A DNA stretch of 64,000 bases from Pseudomonas helleri (GTDB lineage Bacteria > Pseudomonadota > Gammaproteobacteria > Pseudomonadales > Pseudomonadaceae), in NCBI RefSeq assembly GCF_009600315.1, contig NZ_WIWC01000021.1:1-64000 (forward strand). The letters are read 5' to 3'. This document shows, in pieces, positions 8,171-16,457 of this stretch. The translations under genes were made by a program, and so were the position numbers. The notes beneath the pieces are model-generated. The model was given only the letters and a program-made list of their open reading frames with translations. It was not told the DNA's origin and did not search any database. Numbering within the stretch: position 1 is the stretch's first letter; the number at the start of each line of letters is the position of its first letter.

Positions 8171-8851
8171 ATGAACAAAAAAGACAGTGAACCCGTCATC
8201 GACACTTGGCTAACACCCGAGCAACTTCCTGCACTACGCAAGCGGCCAACTCAGTCGCGCTCACGCGCACTTGTCGACGCTGTAGAACAGGCATGCCTGC
8301 GTATTTTGGATGAAGGTGGCGAGCAGACGCTGACTGTCGCCCGCATCTCGGAAGTTTCAGGCGTTGCGGTCGGTTCGATATACCAATACTTCCCCAATAA
8401 AGACGCCATCATCACCTTGCTCTACGAGCGCGTTCTCGATCAGGAGTCCGAGCATCTACTGGAGATGCGTGAGCGCTTAATTGGCGTGCCGCTGGCGTCG
8501 GCATTGCGGAATATTTTCGCCAACATCATTCGTGTCGAAACACGCCTGTTCAAATTGAATAAGGCCTTCCACTTGCGTTACCACTCTGTACTGCACTTGG
8601 GAATGTGGCGCGGCTCTTACCGTACAACCGTTGAATTCATCGAAGCGACTTGGCTTCCGCTTCTGCATCTGTACGAGCATGAGATCACCACGAAGCACCC
8701 CGCCTTGGCGGCTTATTTGCTTGGTCAGGGGTTACGCAGTGTCATCCAGTCGGTCTTGGAGGATGTTCCAGCGCAACTTGAACATCCGGCCTTGGTCGAC
8801 AGCTTGGTCGCCATGGCTCTGGGCTGTTTGTGTCCACCGTCACTTGAGTGA
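8171..8851 (+). CDS. TetR/AcrR-family transcriptional regulator
   Basis: A 226-residue TetR regulator. The helix-turn-helix is at about residues 55-85 (LTVARISEVSGVAVGSIYQYF followed by PNKDAII), and the variable C-terminal half is the ligand-binding domain. It is divergent from the dioxygenase-aldolase-dehydrogenase operon and a 22-bp dyad lies between them, so it most likely represses that operon and perhaps itself. The inducer is unknown. The C-terminal motif ALGCLCPP is echoed by a short remnant near 14.2 kb. Confidence 0.9.
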   Translation: MNKKDSEPVIDTWLTPEQLPALRKRPTQSRSRALVDAVEQACLRILDEGGEQTLTVARISEVSGVAVGSIYQYFPNKDAIITLLYERVLDQESEHLLEMRERLIGVPLASALRNIFANIIRVETRLFKLNKAFHLRYHSVLHLGMWRGSYRTTVEFIEATWLPLLHLYEHEITTKHPALAAYLLGQGLRSVIQSVLEDVPAQLEHPALVDSLVAMALGCLCPPSLE

Positions 8852-9059
8852 AATAGCAGACCGAAAGCCATATCCAGCCATTAATAACCAGATCGACGCC
8901 CGGCTTTAACAACGCACGGCCCACTACCAAGCGTGCAAAGCGCCATAACGATAATTATTAGAACAACCTCACGCCTTGCATGTGAAGCTGGCGCATCAGC
9001 ACATAAATATGACCGATTTATTGTCAGCGGATTTTTTTCAGCCTATCTTGAACAAAACC

Positions 9060-9083
9060 TATACAAGCTTTTGTACTTGTACA
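9060..9083 (+). promoter_or_regulatory. LitR/PplR-type light-responsive operator
   Basis: TATACA (9060-9065), exactly 12 bases, then TGTACA (9078-9083). This matches the direct-repeat consensus T(G/A)TACA-N12-TGTA(C/T)A reported for light-inducible promoters controlled by the B12-dependent MerR regulator PplR1 in P. putida (recalled from the literature). A possible -35 (TTGTAC, 9071-9076) overlaps it, with CTGTAT 17 bases on. The rest of 8852-9231 holds no gene that I can support. Confidence 0.6.
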
Positions 9084-9231
9084 ACTCCTTCATCTGTATC
9101 CCTCTAGCGCTAAAAACCATAGCGCATCGAGAAACTTCGGTGCCCCTGCTCCGCCGGTGCAAACTCCGAGCGTGCCGCCAAAGTGATGCAGTATCAGTCC
9201 TTCACATCTGTGTACTTCAGGGAGTAAGGCA

Positions 9232-9774
9232 ATGACTCGAATTCTGCTGTTACTGGCACTGCTGCTCAGCGTCGCGAGCTGCACCAGTGTGGATGTCGAC
9301 CGGTATGCGGATCAGCAACCGGCATTCAATCTCGAGCACTTTTTCAGCCAGCCCGTAAAAGCCTGGGGGATGTTTCAGAAGCGCAATGGTGAGGTTGCCA
9401 AGCGTTTCGAGGTCAACATCGTCAGCCGTCGCGAAGGCAACAACCTGATTCTTGACGAGCGCTTTGTATACAGTGACGGCTCTCGCCAGCGCCGCGTCTG
9501 GACGTTGACACCCGAGGGCCAAGGGCGCTGGAGCGGTCGCGCGGATGATGTGGTGGGTGTCGCAAAAGGCCAAGTCGCTGGCAACACGTTGCACTGGCGT
9601 TACCGCCTGAACCTGCCAGTCGGCGACTCTACCTACGAAATGAGCATGGACGACTGGATGTATTTGATGGACGAGGACACGTTGATCAACCGCACACGTA
9701 TGTCCAAGTTTGGGGTAGAGGTTGGTCAGGTCACGTTGTTCTTCCGGCGCCAAGGCGTGGGAACGAGCCAATGA
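9232..9774 (+). CDS. DUF3833-family lipoprotein
   Basis: A 180-residue protein whose leader ends in the lipobox VASC (Cys17), so it should be a lipoprotein. The remainder (NLEHFFSQPVKAWGMFQKRNGE, with YRLNLPVGDSTYEMSMDDWMYLMD later) is characteristic of DUF3833. Its function is unknown; homologues sit in Pseudomonas gene sets with short-chain dehydrogenases and photolyase- or CFA-related genes that respond to light. The GGAG of the ribosome-binding site is in TCAGGGAGTAAGGCAATG. The stop overlaps the next start (ATGA). Confidence 0.85.
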   Translation: MTRILLLLALLLSVASCTSVDVDRYADQQPAFNLEHFFSQPVKAWGMFQKRNGEVAKRFEVNIVSRREGNNLILDERFVYSDGSRQRRVWTLTPEGQGRWSGRADDVVGVAKGQVAGNTLHWRYRLNLPVGDSTYEMSMDDWMYLMDEDTLINRTRMSKFGVEVGQVTLFFRRQGVGTSQ

Positions 9775-10481
9775 ACCGAATATGCACCATGACTTCGCTA
9801 GGCGACGGTTATCGCGCGCTGGTGATCGGCGCCAATGGAGCCCTCGGCACGGCATTTTGCGAACAACTCAAACAGGATCCGCGCTGCACAGGGGTGCGCG
9901 AGCTGGGGCGTCATACCATTCCCCAATTGGACCTTGAGCAGCCAGAAACGATTGCCGCCGCAGCCACCGAATTGGCAACCGAGGCGCCGTATCAACTGAT
10001 CGTACACGCCGCCGGCCTGCTCCATCGCGACCGGATAAAACCAGAAAAAAGCTTCAGCGCAATCGAGCAGGAAGCACTACAGGCCGTGTTCCAAGTGAAT
10101 ACACTGGGGCCAGCATTGGTGTTACGCCACTTTCTGCCGCTGCTCGAACCTCGGGGAGCTATGGCGATGCTGTCTGCAAAGGTCGGGAGTATTGGCGACA
10201 ACCGTTTGGGCGGCTGGTATGCCTATCGCGCCTCCAAGGCTGCGCTGAACATGCTGATCAAGACCGCTGCCATCGAGCTGGCGCGCACCCGTCCGCAGAG
10301 CCGCTTGATCAGCTTGCACCCCGGCACAGTTGTATCGGGGTTGTCGCAGCCTTTTCGCGGTGCTTTCAGCGCCCGGCCGGCAGACGTTGCCGCGGCCCAG
10401 TTACTGAACCTGATTGACCAGTTGACGCCAGCCGACAGCGGCCAGTTCTTTGCCTACGATGGAGAACGCCTGCCCTGGTAG
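9771..10481 (+). CDS. short-chain dehydrogenase/reductase (SDR)
   Basis: A 236-residue SDR. The cofactor motif is VIGANGALGTAF (about residues 18-29), a GxxGxxG variant; the active site is Tyr-x-x-x-Lys in WYAYRASKAALNML (about 146-159), with a Ser in AMLSAKVGS upstream. The substrate is unknown. Translation is coupled to the DUF3833 lipoprotein by a 4-base overlap, and the pair probably responds to light through the upstream operator. The ATG at 9789 is an alternative start. Confidence 0.87.
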   Translation: MNRICTMTSLGDGYRALVIGANGALGTAFCEQLKQDPRCTGVRELGRHTIPQLDLEQPETIAAAATELATEAPYQLIVHAAGLLHRDRIKPEKSFSAIEQEALQAVFQVNTLGPALVLRHFLPLLEPRGAMAMLSAKVGSIGDNRLGGWYAYRASKAALNMLIKTAAIELARTRPQSRLISLHPGTVVSGLSQPFRGAFSARPADVAAAQLLNLIDQLTPADSGQFFAYDGERLPW

Positions 10482-10495
10482 GCAAGGAGTAAAGC

Positions 10496-10792
10496 ATGAA
10501 CCTGCAAACCCTCACCGAACATGCTGTTAACAGCGAAATTCGCGAGCTGGAGCTACTGTCTCTTGAAGGTGGTTTTTATCTGGTACGGATCCGCCTGGAT
10601 GACGGCCTGTTCACCTTGTTTGATGATAGAGCCAAGCCGATGCACTTGCGTTCGATTACCCAACTGCGTGACTTGCTGCAGACCGTACGGGCATTTCCTT
10701 GCGTGCTGGTGCAGCAATGCGCGCACGACGAAATGTGTGGCCGGGATACAGGTTCTGTCGAAGAGATGCGCATTCCTTTTTCACTCACGTAA
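10496..10792 (+). CDS. DUF6482-like small protein
   Basis: A 98-residue protein (starts MNLQTLTEHAVNSEIRELEL) resembling the small conserved Pseudomonas family annotated DUF6482; it contains LVQQCAHDEMCG near the C-terminus. No signal peptide or membrane segment. It starts 14 bases after the SDR stop with a GGAG site (CAAGGAGTAAAGCATG), so it is probably the third gene of the light-regulated operon. Function unknown. Confidence 0.7.
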   Translation: MNLQTLTEHAVNSEIRELELLSLEGGFYLVRIRLDDGLFTLFDDRAKPMHLRSITQLRDLLQTVRAFPCVLVQQCAHDEMCGRDTGSVEEMRIPFSLT

Positions 10793-10814
10793 TTCGAAAT
10801 TACCCCTCAAGCAA

Positions 10815-11825
10815 TTAGACGATCTTGATAACGACCTTGCCGAAAGCGCCCCTCGCCAAGTGTTCATAAGCTTGGCGTGCCTCTGCAAATGGGTAGACCT
10901 TGTCGATGACGGGTTTGATTGGGTTCTCGTTGAGAAAGGCGTTCATACGGTCGAATGACGAGCGTGGCACAACTGCGATGCCACGAATAGTCGTCTGCCG
11001 AAAAATCAGCGGCATCAGGCCAAGCGCGGTGGTCTGCCCTGTCAGGAAGCCGATTTGTGCGATCTTGCCAGCGGCCTTGGTCGCTGCGATAGACTGGTTC
11101 AGGCCATTACCACCGGCAACGTCCAGAAGCAGATCTACCCCTTTGCCGTCGGTAAGCTTCAGCACTTGCTCTTCCCAGTTCGGGTGGGCCCTGTAGTTAA
11201 CCCCGGCAACTGCGCCCAGTTTCATGGCAGCCTCCAGATTCGCGTCATTGCTGGATGTGACAATGACGTTGGCACCTAACGCGGTAGCCAGTTGAATAGC
11301 AAAGATCGACACACCGCCAGTACCCTGCACGAGCACGCTATCTCCAGCTTTGATCTGGCCGTAGTCCACGAGTGAATACCAGGCAGTCAGCGCGGCGATA
11401 GGCAGTGTCGATGCTTCTTCGTCCGACATGTTATCGGGCGCGCGCACAGCGCTATCCTCGTGAATGATCATGTACTCGGCCAGCCCGCCTGGCAGCGGCG
11501 AACCAAAGCAGTAGTCGGGTTCGTCCGGGCCGGGAGCGCCATCAATCCAGCGCGAATACAAGTGCGAGTTGACCCGGTCGCCTACGCTAAATCGGCTTAC
11601 GCCTTCACCAACAGCCACTACGGTTCCTGCTGCATCACTCACGGGTATCAGCGGTTTAGGCACCATGTGTGGCTCGTAAATACCGTCGACGATGGCTTTG
11701 TCGCGGAAGTTAAGAGAAACGGCGCCCACTTTAACCAGCAACTCCCCGGCCTTGGGTTGCGGCGTGGGGGTTTCACCTAAAACTAAATTATCGAGACCAA
11801 AATTATTCAGAAGCCAGGCTTTCAT
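10815..11825 (-). CDS. MDR-superfamily alcohol dehydrogenase / quinone oxidoreductase-like
   Basis: About 336 residues from the ATG at 11825, chosen because AAGGAG lies 8 bases upstream (a longer frame to 11906 lacks such a site). The N-terminal GroES-like domain includes LNFRDKAIVDG and SDAAGTVVAVGEGV, and the Rossmann motif is VLVQGTGGVSIFAIQLA. The catalytic-zinc ligands of classical alcohol dehydrogenases are not obvious, which is closer to the quinone oxidoreductase branch. It is convergent with the DUF6482 gene. Upstream is a broken LysR gene that may once have regulated it. Confidence 0.85.
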   Translation of the reverse strand: MKAWLLNNFGLDNLVLGETPTPQPKAGELLVKVGAVSLNFRDKAIVDGIYEPHMVPKPLIPVSDAAGTVVAVGEGVSRFSVGDRVNSHLYSRWIDGAPGPDEPDYCFGSPLPGGLAEYMIIHEDSAVRAPDNMSDEEASTLPIAALTAWYSLVDYGQIKAGDSVLVQGTGGVSIFAIQLATALGANVIVTSSNDANLEAAMKLGAVAGVNYRAHPNWEEQVLKLTDGKGVDLLLDVAGGNGLNQSIAATKAAGKIAQIGFLTGQTTALGLMPLIFRQTTIRGIAVVPRSSFDRMNAFLNENPIKPVIDKVYPFAEARQAYEHLARGAFGKVVIKIV

Positions 11826-11840
11826 TTCGTTTCTCCTTAG

Positions 11841-12182
11841 AACCACCGACCACTCCCCTGGCAATTCTCGCAGAGCGGCATCGACACGGGTTATATCAGC
11901 CACCAAGGCATCGTCGTCAATGAGTCAAATGCCTACGTGCAATGTGGCGTAGCCGGTTTTGGCATTCTTCAGGCACCGGGGATCACGCTGGAGCGGTATC
12001 TGGCTGACGGGTCTTTGGTGGAGGTCCTTGAGGACTTTCGGCCAAGACCGCGCCCGGTATCCGTGTTGTATCCGAGCAGAGCGCATCTTGCTCCGCAGGT
12101 ACATGCTTTTGTCGACTGGGTGAGTCAGAGGTTTGCGCTTCTTTATCCTATGTGGCTTGAACAAAAAAATATTGGGACATAG
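11841..12182 (+). pseudogene. LysR-type regulator, C-terminal remnant
   Basis: In frame from 11841 the translation contains PWQFSQSGIDTGYISHQG, then VVNESNAYVQCGVAGFGI and later RPRPRPVSVLYPSRAHLAP and AFVDWVSQRF, which is the typical end of a LysR effector-binding domain. The N-terminal helix-turn-helix and most of the effector domain are absent (a stop lies just upstream at 11838). It is divergent from the MDR dehydrogenase, which suggests the regulator was lost by deletion that reached the dehydrogenase promoter. Confidence 0.7.
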
Positions 12183-12288
12183 GCTCGCAGTGCGCCAACT
12201 GCAGCGTCAGGGGGGGCCTACCCTTAATAGAGTGGGCATTTACACAGAGGTACCTGTATCAAGAAGGCTAGCCGTTCGTCGAAGTTTG

Positions 12289-12303
12289 TAGACGACTGGT
12301 CTA
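12289..12303. promoter_or_regulatory. NemR-type operator, copy 1
   Basis: TAGACGACTGGTCTA, with arms TAGAC and GTCTA, 24 bases before the TetR gene. The same 15 bases occur at 12930-12944. The arms match the known E. coli NemR box pattern TAGACC-N4-GGTCTA in outline. Confidence 0.65.
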
Positions 12304-12326
12304 ATTGATTTTAGACTCCACACACT

Positions 12327-12905
12327 ATGAAGAAACCTGTTAATGAAATGCGTGAACACATCCTTAATGTCGCTCGGGCGCTAATGACCCGCAAAGGCTA
12401 CACCGCTGTGGGTCTCAACGAAGTCTTGAGCACGGCGGGTGTTCCTAAAGGGTCGTTCTATTACTATTTCAAGTCCAAAGAAGAATTCGGCCAAGCACTA
12501 CTGCAAGAGTACTTTGAAGAGTATCTGTCACGTATCGAACCGATTCTCAAGCAACAGGCCAGTGGTGCTGAAAGCCTCCTGCAATACTTTCTTTACTGGA
12601 GTGAAACCCAGCATGACGACTCCGTCGACAACAAATGTTTAGTCGTGAAGCTCGGTGCTGAAGTCTGCGATCTCTCTGAAGTCATGCGTCAAGTGCTGGA
12701 AAAAGGCACTGCCCGGATCGTAAATCTGATAACAGCTACCATCGACCGCGGTGTCGAGGATGGCAGCATCGTTGCCTGCGATAGCGTTGCGCTGGCTGAG
12801 TCAATGTACCAACTTTGGCTGGGCGCATCATTGATGGCGAAAGTGAACCGCTCTACTCAGTCATTTTTATCTGCGCTGACCATTACTAAAAGCCTGCTCG
12901 GTTGA
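12327..12905 (+). CDS. NemR-like TetR-family repressor
   Basis: A 192-residue TetR regulator with its helix-turn-helix at about residues 27-50 (TAVGLNEVLSTAGVPKGSFYYYF). It lies directly upstream of an Old Yellow Enzyme gene, as nemR lies upstream of nemA in E. coli, and the same 15-bp palindrome precedes both genes. Cysteines that could sense electrophiles or hypochlorite include those in DNKCLVVKLGAEVCDLSE (about residues 103-120), consistent with NemR-type redox sensing, which is inference. A rho-independent terminator overlaps its stop codon, so nemA probably uses its own promoter. Confidence 0.85.
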   Translation: MKKPVNEMREHILNVARALMTRKGYTAVGLNEVLSTAGVPKGSFYYYFKSKEEFGQALLQEYFEEYLSRIEPILKQQASGAESLLQYFLYWSETQHDDSVDNKCLVVKLGAEVCDLSEVMRQVLEKGTARIVNLITATIDRGVEDGSIVACDSVALAESMYQLWLGASLMAKVNRSTQSFLSALTITKSLLG

Positions 12906-12918
12906 GCGGCTTTTTTTT
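12888..12918 (+). terminator. rho-independent terminator of the nemR-like gene
   Basis: AAAAGCCTGCTC, loop GGTT, GAGCGGCTTTT followed by more T (eight in all). The stop codon at 12903 lies inside the hairpin. Confidence 0.7.
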
Positions 12919-12929
12919 ACCCAAAAAAC

Positions 12930-12944
12930 TAGACGACTGGTCTA
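12930..12944. promoter_or_regulatory. NemR-type operator, copy 2
   Basis: Second identical copy of TAGACGACTGGTCTA, 16 bases before the alkene reductase start, between the terminator of the regulator and the enzyme gene. Confidence 0.65.
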
Positions 12945-12960
12945 CTAAAAGAGTTCGCAT

Positions 12961-14064
12961 ATGATTGATAACACTACCCACACTGATCTGTTCAAACCTA
13001 CTCAATTTGGAGCGATCAAACTCGCCAACCGAATCGCTATGGCACCGGTTACCCGTAGCCGCTATGCCGAAGATGGCATCCCCAATGAGCTCCACGCTAC
13101 CTACTATGCACAGCGTGCCTCAGCTGGACTGATCATCGCGGAGGCGACCAACATCTCTGCCCAAGGCCGAGGTTATGCAGCTACGCCGGGTATATGGAGT
13201 GATGAACAGACTGCTGGTTGGAAGAAAGTCACCGATGCTGTACATGCCGAAGGCGGGAAAATTGTGTTGCAGTTGTGGCACGTAGGCCGTTTCTCCAGCG
13301 TTGAATTACAGCCCAACGGCCAAGCGCCCGTGGCACCTTCAGCGATCAAAGCGCAAGGTAATACTTACACCACAGAGGGCTTCGTTCCGGTGTCCATGCC
13401 ACGGGCGCTGGAAACCGACGAAATTCCCGGCATTATCGAGCAATATCGAGTAGCTGCACGCAATGCCAAGCATGCTGGTTTTGACGGGGTGGAAGTCCAT
13501 TCGGCCAATAGTTATCTGCTCGACCAGTTTCTGCGTGACTCCACTAACCAGCGCACTGATCAGTACGGAGGTTCGATCGAGAACCGGGCGCGCCTGACGC
13601 TTGAGGTCACTCGAGCGGTCATCGAAATCTGGGGCAACGACCGTGTCGGTATACGCCTGTCGCCAGTAACCCCGGACGCGGGCAACACGCCTCCTGACAG
13701 CAACGTCATGGGTCTTTTCGGGTATCTGATTCCCGAACTGAACACGCTTGATCTGGCCTACATGCACTTCGTTGAGGGCGCTACGGCGACCAGTCGCGAA
13801 GTTCCCGAGGGCATTGATATGGATTCCCTGAGCGGCCTTTTCAAAGGGCCTTACATCGGTAATAACAACTACGACCTGGAAATGGCGATCGAGCGTCGCG
13901 CTCAGAACAAGATTGACGCCGTGGCCTTCGGCCGTCTGTTTATCTCCAACCCCGATCTGGTGGAGCGTCTGCGTCGCGGAGCAGCCCTGACAATCGCTCC
14001 GAGAGAGAGCTACTACGGCGGCGGTGCCAAGGGCTACATCGACTGGCCGAATGCCAGCTACTGA
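12961..14064 (+). CDS. Old Yellow Enzyme alkene reductase (N-ethylmaleimide reductase-like)
   Basis: A 367-residue FMN-dependent ene-reductase. Conserved features include MAPVTRSR near the N-terminus, LQLWHVGR, the substrate-binding His/Asn region VEVHSANSYLLDQFL, and the FMN/phosphate-site stretches YGGSIENRAR and AFGRLFISNPDLV. It reduces activated C=C bonds such as those in maleimides, enones and nitro compounds using NADPH and so detoxifies electrophiles. It is controlled with the NemR-like repressor through the shared palindrome. Confidence 0.9.
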   Translation: MIDNTTHTDLFKPTQFGAIKLANRIAMAPVTRSRYAEDGIPNELHATYYAQRASAGLIIAEATNISAQGRGYAATPGIWSDEQTAGWKKVTDAVHAEGGKIVLQLWHVGRFSSVELQPNGQAPVAPSAIKAQGNTYTTEGFVPVSMPRALETDEIPGIIEQYRVAARNAKHAGFDGVEVHSANSYLLDQFLRDSTNQRTDQYGGSIENRARLTLEVTRAVIEIWGNDRVGIRLSPVTPDAGNTPPDSNVMGLFGYLIPELNTLDLAYMHFVEGATATSREVPEGIDMDSLSGLFKGPYIGNNNYDLEMAIERRAQNKIDAVAFGRLFISNPDLVERLRRGAALTIAPRESYYGGGAKGYIDWPNASY

Positions 14065-14128
14065 GGAGCATGGAACAACTCAGCATTGCCAGGATGAATG
14101 GAGATATTGAGTGGCTCCATCGGCCTGA

Positions 14129-14227
14129 GTACGAGTGCCCTGTACTAAGGGGCTCACTTATGATGAGTTCATGACGACGGTCGATGCACTGGTTATGGGC
14201 TGCCTGCGTCCACCGGCATTTGACTGA
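14129..14227 (+). pseudogene. possible TetR C-terminal remnant
   Basis: A short open stretch ending in VDALVMGCLRPPAFD then stop resembles the C-terminus of the TetR protein at 8171-8851 (VDSLVAMALGCLCPPSLE). Nothing upstream forms a gene. It may be the scar of a deleted regulator. The rest of 14065-14356 shows nothing else. Confidence 0.3.
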
Positions 14228-14356
14228 CGTGAGGTGCATACAGCCGTGCAAAAGGCAATTCAGTCATCGGAATCGGCTGAGTGCGGAAGTGGTTTTGACC
14301 GGATCCGGTACTAGAGCGATTGAAGGATTTTTAACCTTTTGAGCCAACCTGAGGAA

Positions 14357-15580
14357 TCAGAAAGCCACCGAACGCTGACAAACCGACGTCGCCACAATCT
14401 TGCCGCGCTTAAGCACCATCAGGCGCGTGGGCAAGTCGAGAATCACATCACTCACCGAACACGTATCCAGCAATACCAAATCAGCAGAGGCTCCTGGCGC
14501 CAATCCATAATCCTTCAGCCCCAGCGCTTTCGCAGGATGAGTGGTGAGCATCGACAACACGGTGGCCTGGTCATCCGCGCCGCCCAGGTGGCAAGCCGGT
14601 ATCGCCAATTGCGCGATGTTGAGCAAATCGCCGGTGCCAAACGGGGTAAACGCGTTTCGGATATTGTTGGTAGCAAGGCACACATTCACCCCGCCGTCAC
14701 GCAGTGCCCGTACCGGTGTCAGGGTACGGCGCACGTTATGGCCGTCGCCGCGCGCACCGAGGTGCAAGTCGGTGGCGGGCAGGCACATGACGCTGATGCC
14801 AGCATCACGAATCAAGGCAATGATCTCCCTCTGTTTGTGCGGCGGCACGGCGCTCAAGCTGGTCAAGTGACCGACACACACGCGACCTTGAAAGTTTTCC
14901 TTGATTGTCTTGCGCGCGAGATACTCAATAGTCATATGCTCGGCGTTGTCGGCGAAGTCCTGATGCAAGTCGATGTCCTTACCGTACTGCTTGGCCAGGT
15001 TAAATACATAGTCAATGTGTTCATGGGCCGAGTCATCGTTGTAAGGAATACCGCCCACTACATCTGCGCCTTTCTCCATGGCCTCAACCATCATTGCGTG
15101 CATGCCCGGTAGTTTCAGGATCCCTTCCTGAGGGAAAGCCACCACTTGAATGTCAATGATGTCACGCAGCTTATCGCGCAGCTCCAGCACCACATCAAAG
15201 CCTGTGAAGCCTTGCACCGGGTCGAATTCGGCGTGGGCGCGAACGTGGGTGGTGCCGGACTGCACTAATGCACGTAGTGCTTGAGTCGAACGCTCGAGAA
15301 TGTCGTCGCGAGTCAACGTGGGTTTGAGTTCGGCGGTAACCGCTATGGCCTCTTTTAATGTGCCGGAGCGATTGGCCTTGCGGTGCATGATATTGGCTTT
15401 TTCCAGGTGCAGATGCCCTTCGACAAAACCCGGGATCAGCACGTGGCCGTGGCCTTGGATTTCCTGCACGGCTTGCGCAGAAATTGTCGGCGCGATCTCG
15501 ACAATTTTGCCGCCAAGCACCGCCACGTCCATCAGCGGTTTTGAATCGTCGATGCGTACATTACGAAAGATTAAATCCAT
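14357..15580 (-). CDS. amidohydrolase, cytosine-deaminase-like
   Basis: A 407-residue metal-dependent hydrolase of the amidohydrolase superfamily. The first metal site is HxH in EGHLHLEKAN (about residues 56-65); further conserved elements are HVRAHAEFDP, DLHQDFADN, VGHLTSLS and the terminal loop with LATNNIRNAF. The HLHLEKA form resembles cytosine deaminase / N-isopropylammelide-type members. It ends the minus-strand cyn cluster after cynT, cynS and a DUF2790 gene, so it may produce or dispose of a cyanate-yielding N-heterocycle or carbamoyl compound. That link is inference. Confidence 0.85.
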   Translation of the reverse strand: MDLIFRNVRIDDSKPLMDVAVLGGKIVEIAPTISAQAVQEIQGHGHVLIPGFVEGHLHLEKANIMHRKANRSGTLKEAIAVTAELKPTLTRDDILERSTQALRALVQSGTTHVRAHAEFDPVQGFTGFDVVLELRDKLRDIIDIQVVAFPQEGILKLPGMHAMMVEAMEKGADVVGGIPYNDDSAHEHIDYVFNLAKQYGKDIDLHQDFADNAEHMTIEYLARKTIKENFQGRVCVGHLTSLSAVPPHKQREIIALIRDAGISVMCLPATDLHLGARGDGHNVRRTLTPVRALRDGGVNVCLATNNIRNAFTPFGTGDLLNIAQLAIPACHLGGADDQATVLSMLTTHPAKALGLKDYGLAPGASADLVLLDTCSVSDVILDLPTRLMVLKRGKIVATSVCQRSVAF

Positions 15581-15641
15581 GATGTTGTCTCGCTACATTG
15601 CTGCCCTCAGGCGCATCGGTAATAAACAAATCGTTGACAGC

Positions 15642-15881
15642 TCAACCGTTGGAACAGCCGTTGCCCATCACTCGGTATTCAAGAATGTGTTTCTGTCCCT
15701 TGGAGTCTTCGTAGGTCATACGCACGGGTACCACGGCGCAGACGTTCGCGACTTCGCTCATGGAAATGACGTGGGCGATGTCCAGGTGCTGGGAATAGCT
15801 GTATTGCTCAACCGGTAGCGGTTCTTCAGCCATCGCCCCAGCACAAAAAAAACTGAATATCAGTACAAGCAGCGCTTTCAT
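15642..15881 (-). CDS. DUF2790 small secreted protein
   Basis: A 79-residue protein from the ATG at 15881 (a longer frame reaches 15989 without a good start). It has a signal peptide (MKALLVLIFSFFCAGAMA, then EE) and two cysteines that could form a disulfide (VANVCAVVP and MGNGCSNG). DUF2790 proteins are small, abundant in Pseudomonas and probably periplasmic; their role is unknown. It sits between cynS and the amidohydrolase on the same strand. Confidence 0.75.
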   Translation of the reverse strand: MKALLVLIFSFFCAGAMAEEPLPVEQYSYSQHLDIAHVISMSEVANVCAVVPVRMTYEDSKGQKHILEYRVMGNGCSNG

Positions 15882-15957
15882 GTTCAGATGCCAACTTTCA
15901 GGTTTCGAGGAAAGTGAAGCCCGGCAGCTATGCGCGCCGGGCCCATGGGCCGAGTGA

Positions 15958-16428
15958 TTAAAACGGTTTGGTCGGCAGGTACTTGCCATCCAGGGTGATC
16001 ACCGCGCGTGATCCGCCGTCCGGGTCATCAACCTTCTTGACGTCGAGTTTGAAGTTGATGGCGCTGATGATGCCGTCGCCAAATTTCTCGTGAACCAGGG
16101 CCTTGAGCGTGGTGCCGTAGACCTGAATCATTTCGTAGAAACGGTAGATGGTAGGGTCGGTGGGAATACCGTTGCCGATGCTGCCGCGCAACGGGATGCT
16201 TTGCAGCAATAACGCGGCATCTGCGTCGAGGCCCAGGGTGTCGGCAACCACTTGGGCAGCATTGGCCGGCAGTGGGTGTTGGCCGAGCAAGGCTGCGGTG
16301 ACGAAGGCTTCATGCAAGCCAGTACCTTCGGCAATCTGAGCGAACGACAGGTCTTTACGGGCTTTGGCTAAAAGGATGACGTCGGTCAGGGCCAGGCGAG
16401 TGTTTTGGCTGATTTGTGAATGGATCAT
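15958..16428 (-). CDS. cynS: cyanate hydratase (cyanase)
   Basis: A 156-residue protein matching the family length. It catalyses bicarbonate-dependent breakdown of cyanate to ammonia and CO2 as a decamer. The catalytic residues Arg96, Glu99 and Ser122 known from E. coli CynS fall at exactly those positions here (YRFYE at 95-99; Ser122 in GIISAIN). The N-terminal part is the family's helix-turn-helix-like domain. It is co-transcribed with the carbonic anhydrase (29 bases upstream) that recycles bicarbonate, under the divergent LysR regulator. Confidence 0.96.
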   Translation of the reverse strand: MIHSQISQNTRLALTDVILLAKARKDLSFAQIAEGTGLHEAFVTAALLGQHPLPANAAQVVADTLGLDADAALLLQSIPLRGSIGNGIPTDPTIYRFYEMIQVYGTTLKALVHEKFGDGIISAINFKLDVKKVDDPDGGSRAVITLDGKYLPTKPF

Positions 16429-16457
16429 GGTGGTATCTCCGTGGGTTGAAATTAGGG

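Noticed and set aside
8933..9235. 100-residue frame before the DUF3833 gene
   Set aside because: No ribosome-binding site, no family, and it crosses the promoter/operator region.
14339..15112. 257-residue plus-strand frame antisense to the amidohydrolase
   Set aside because: No family, and the opposite strand encodes a clear enzyme with all metal-site motifs.
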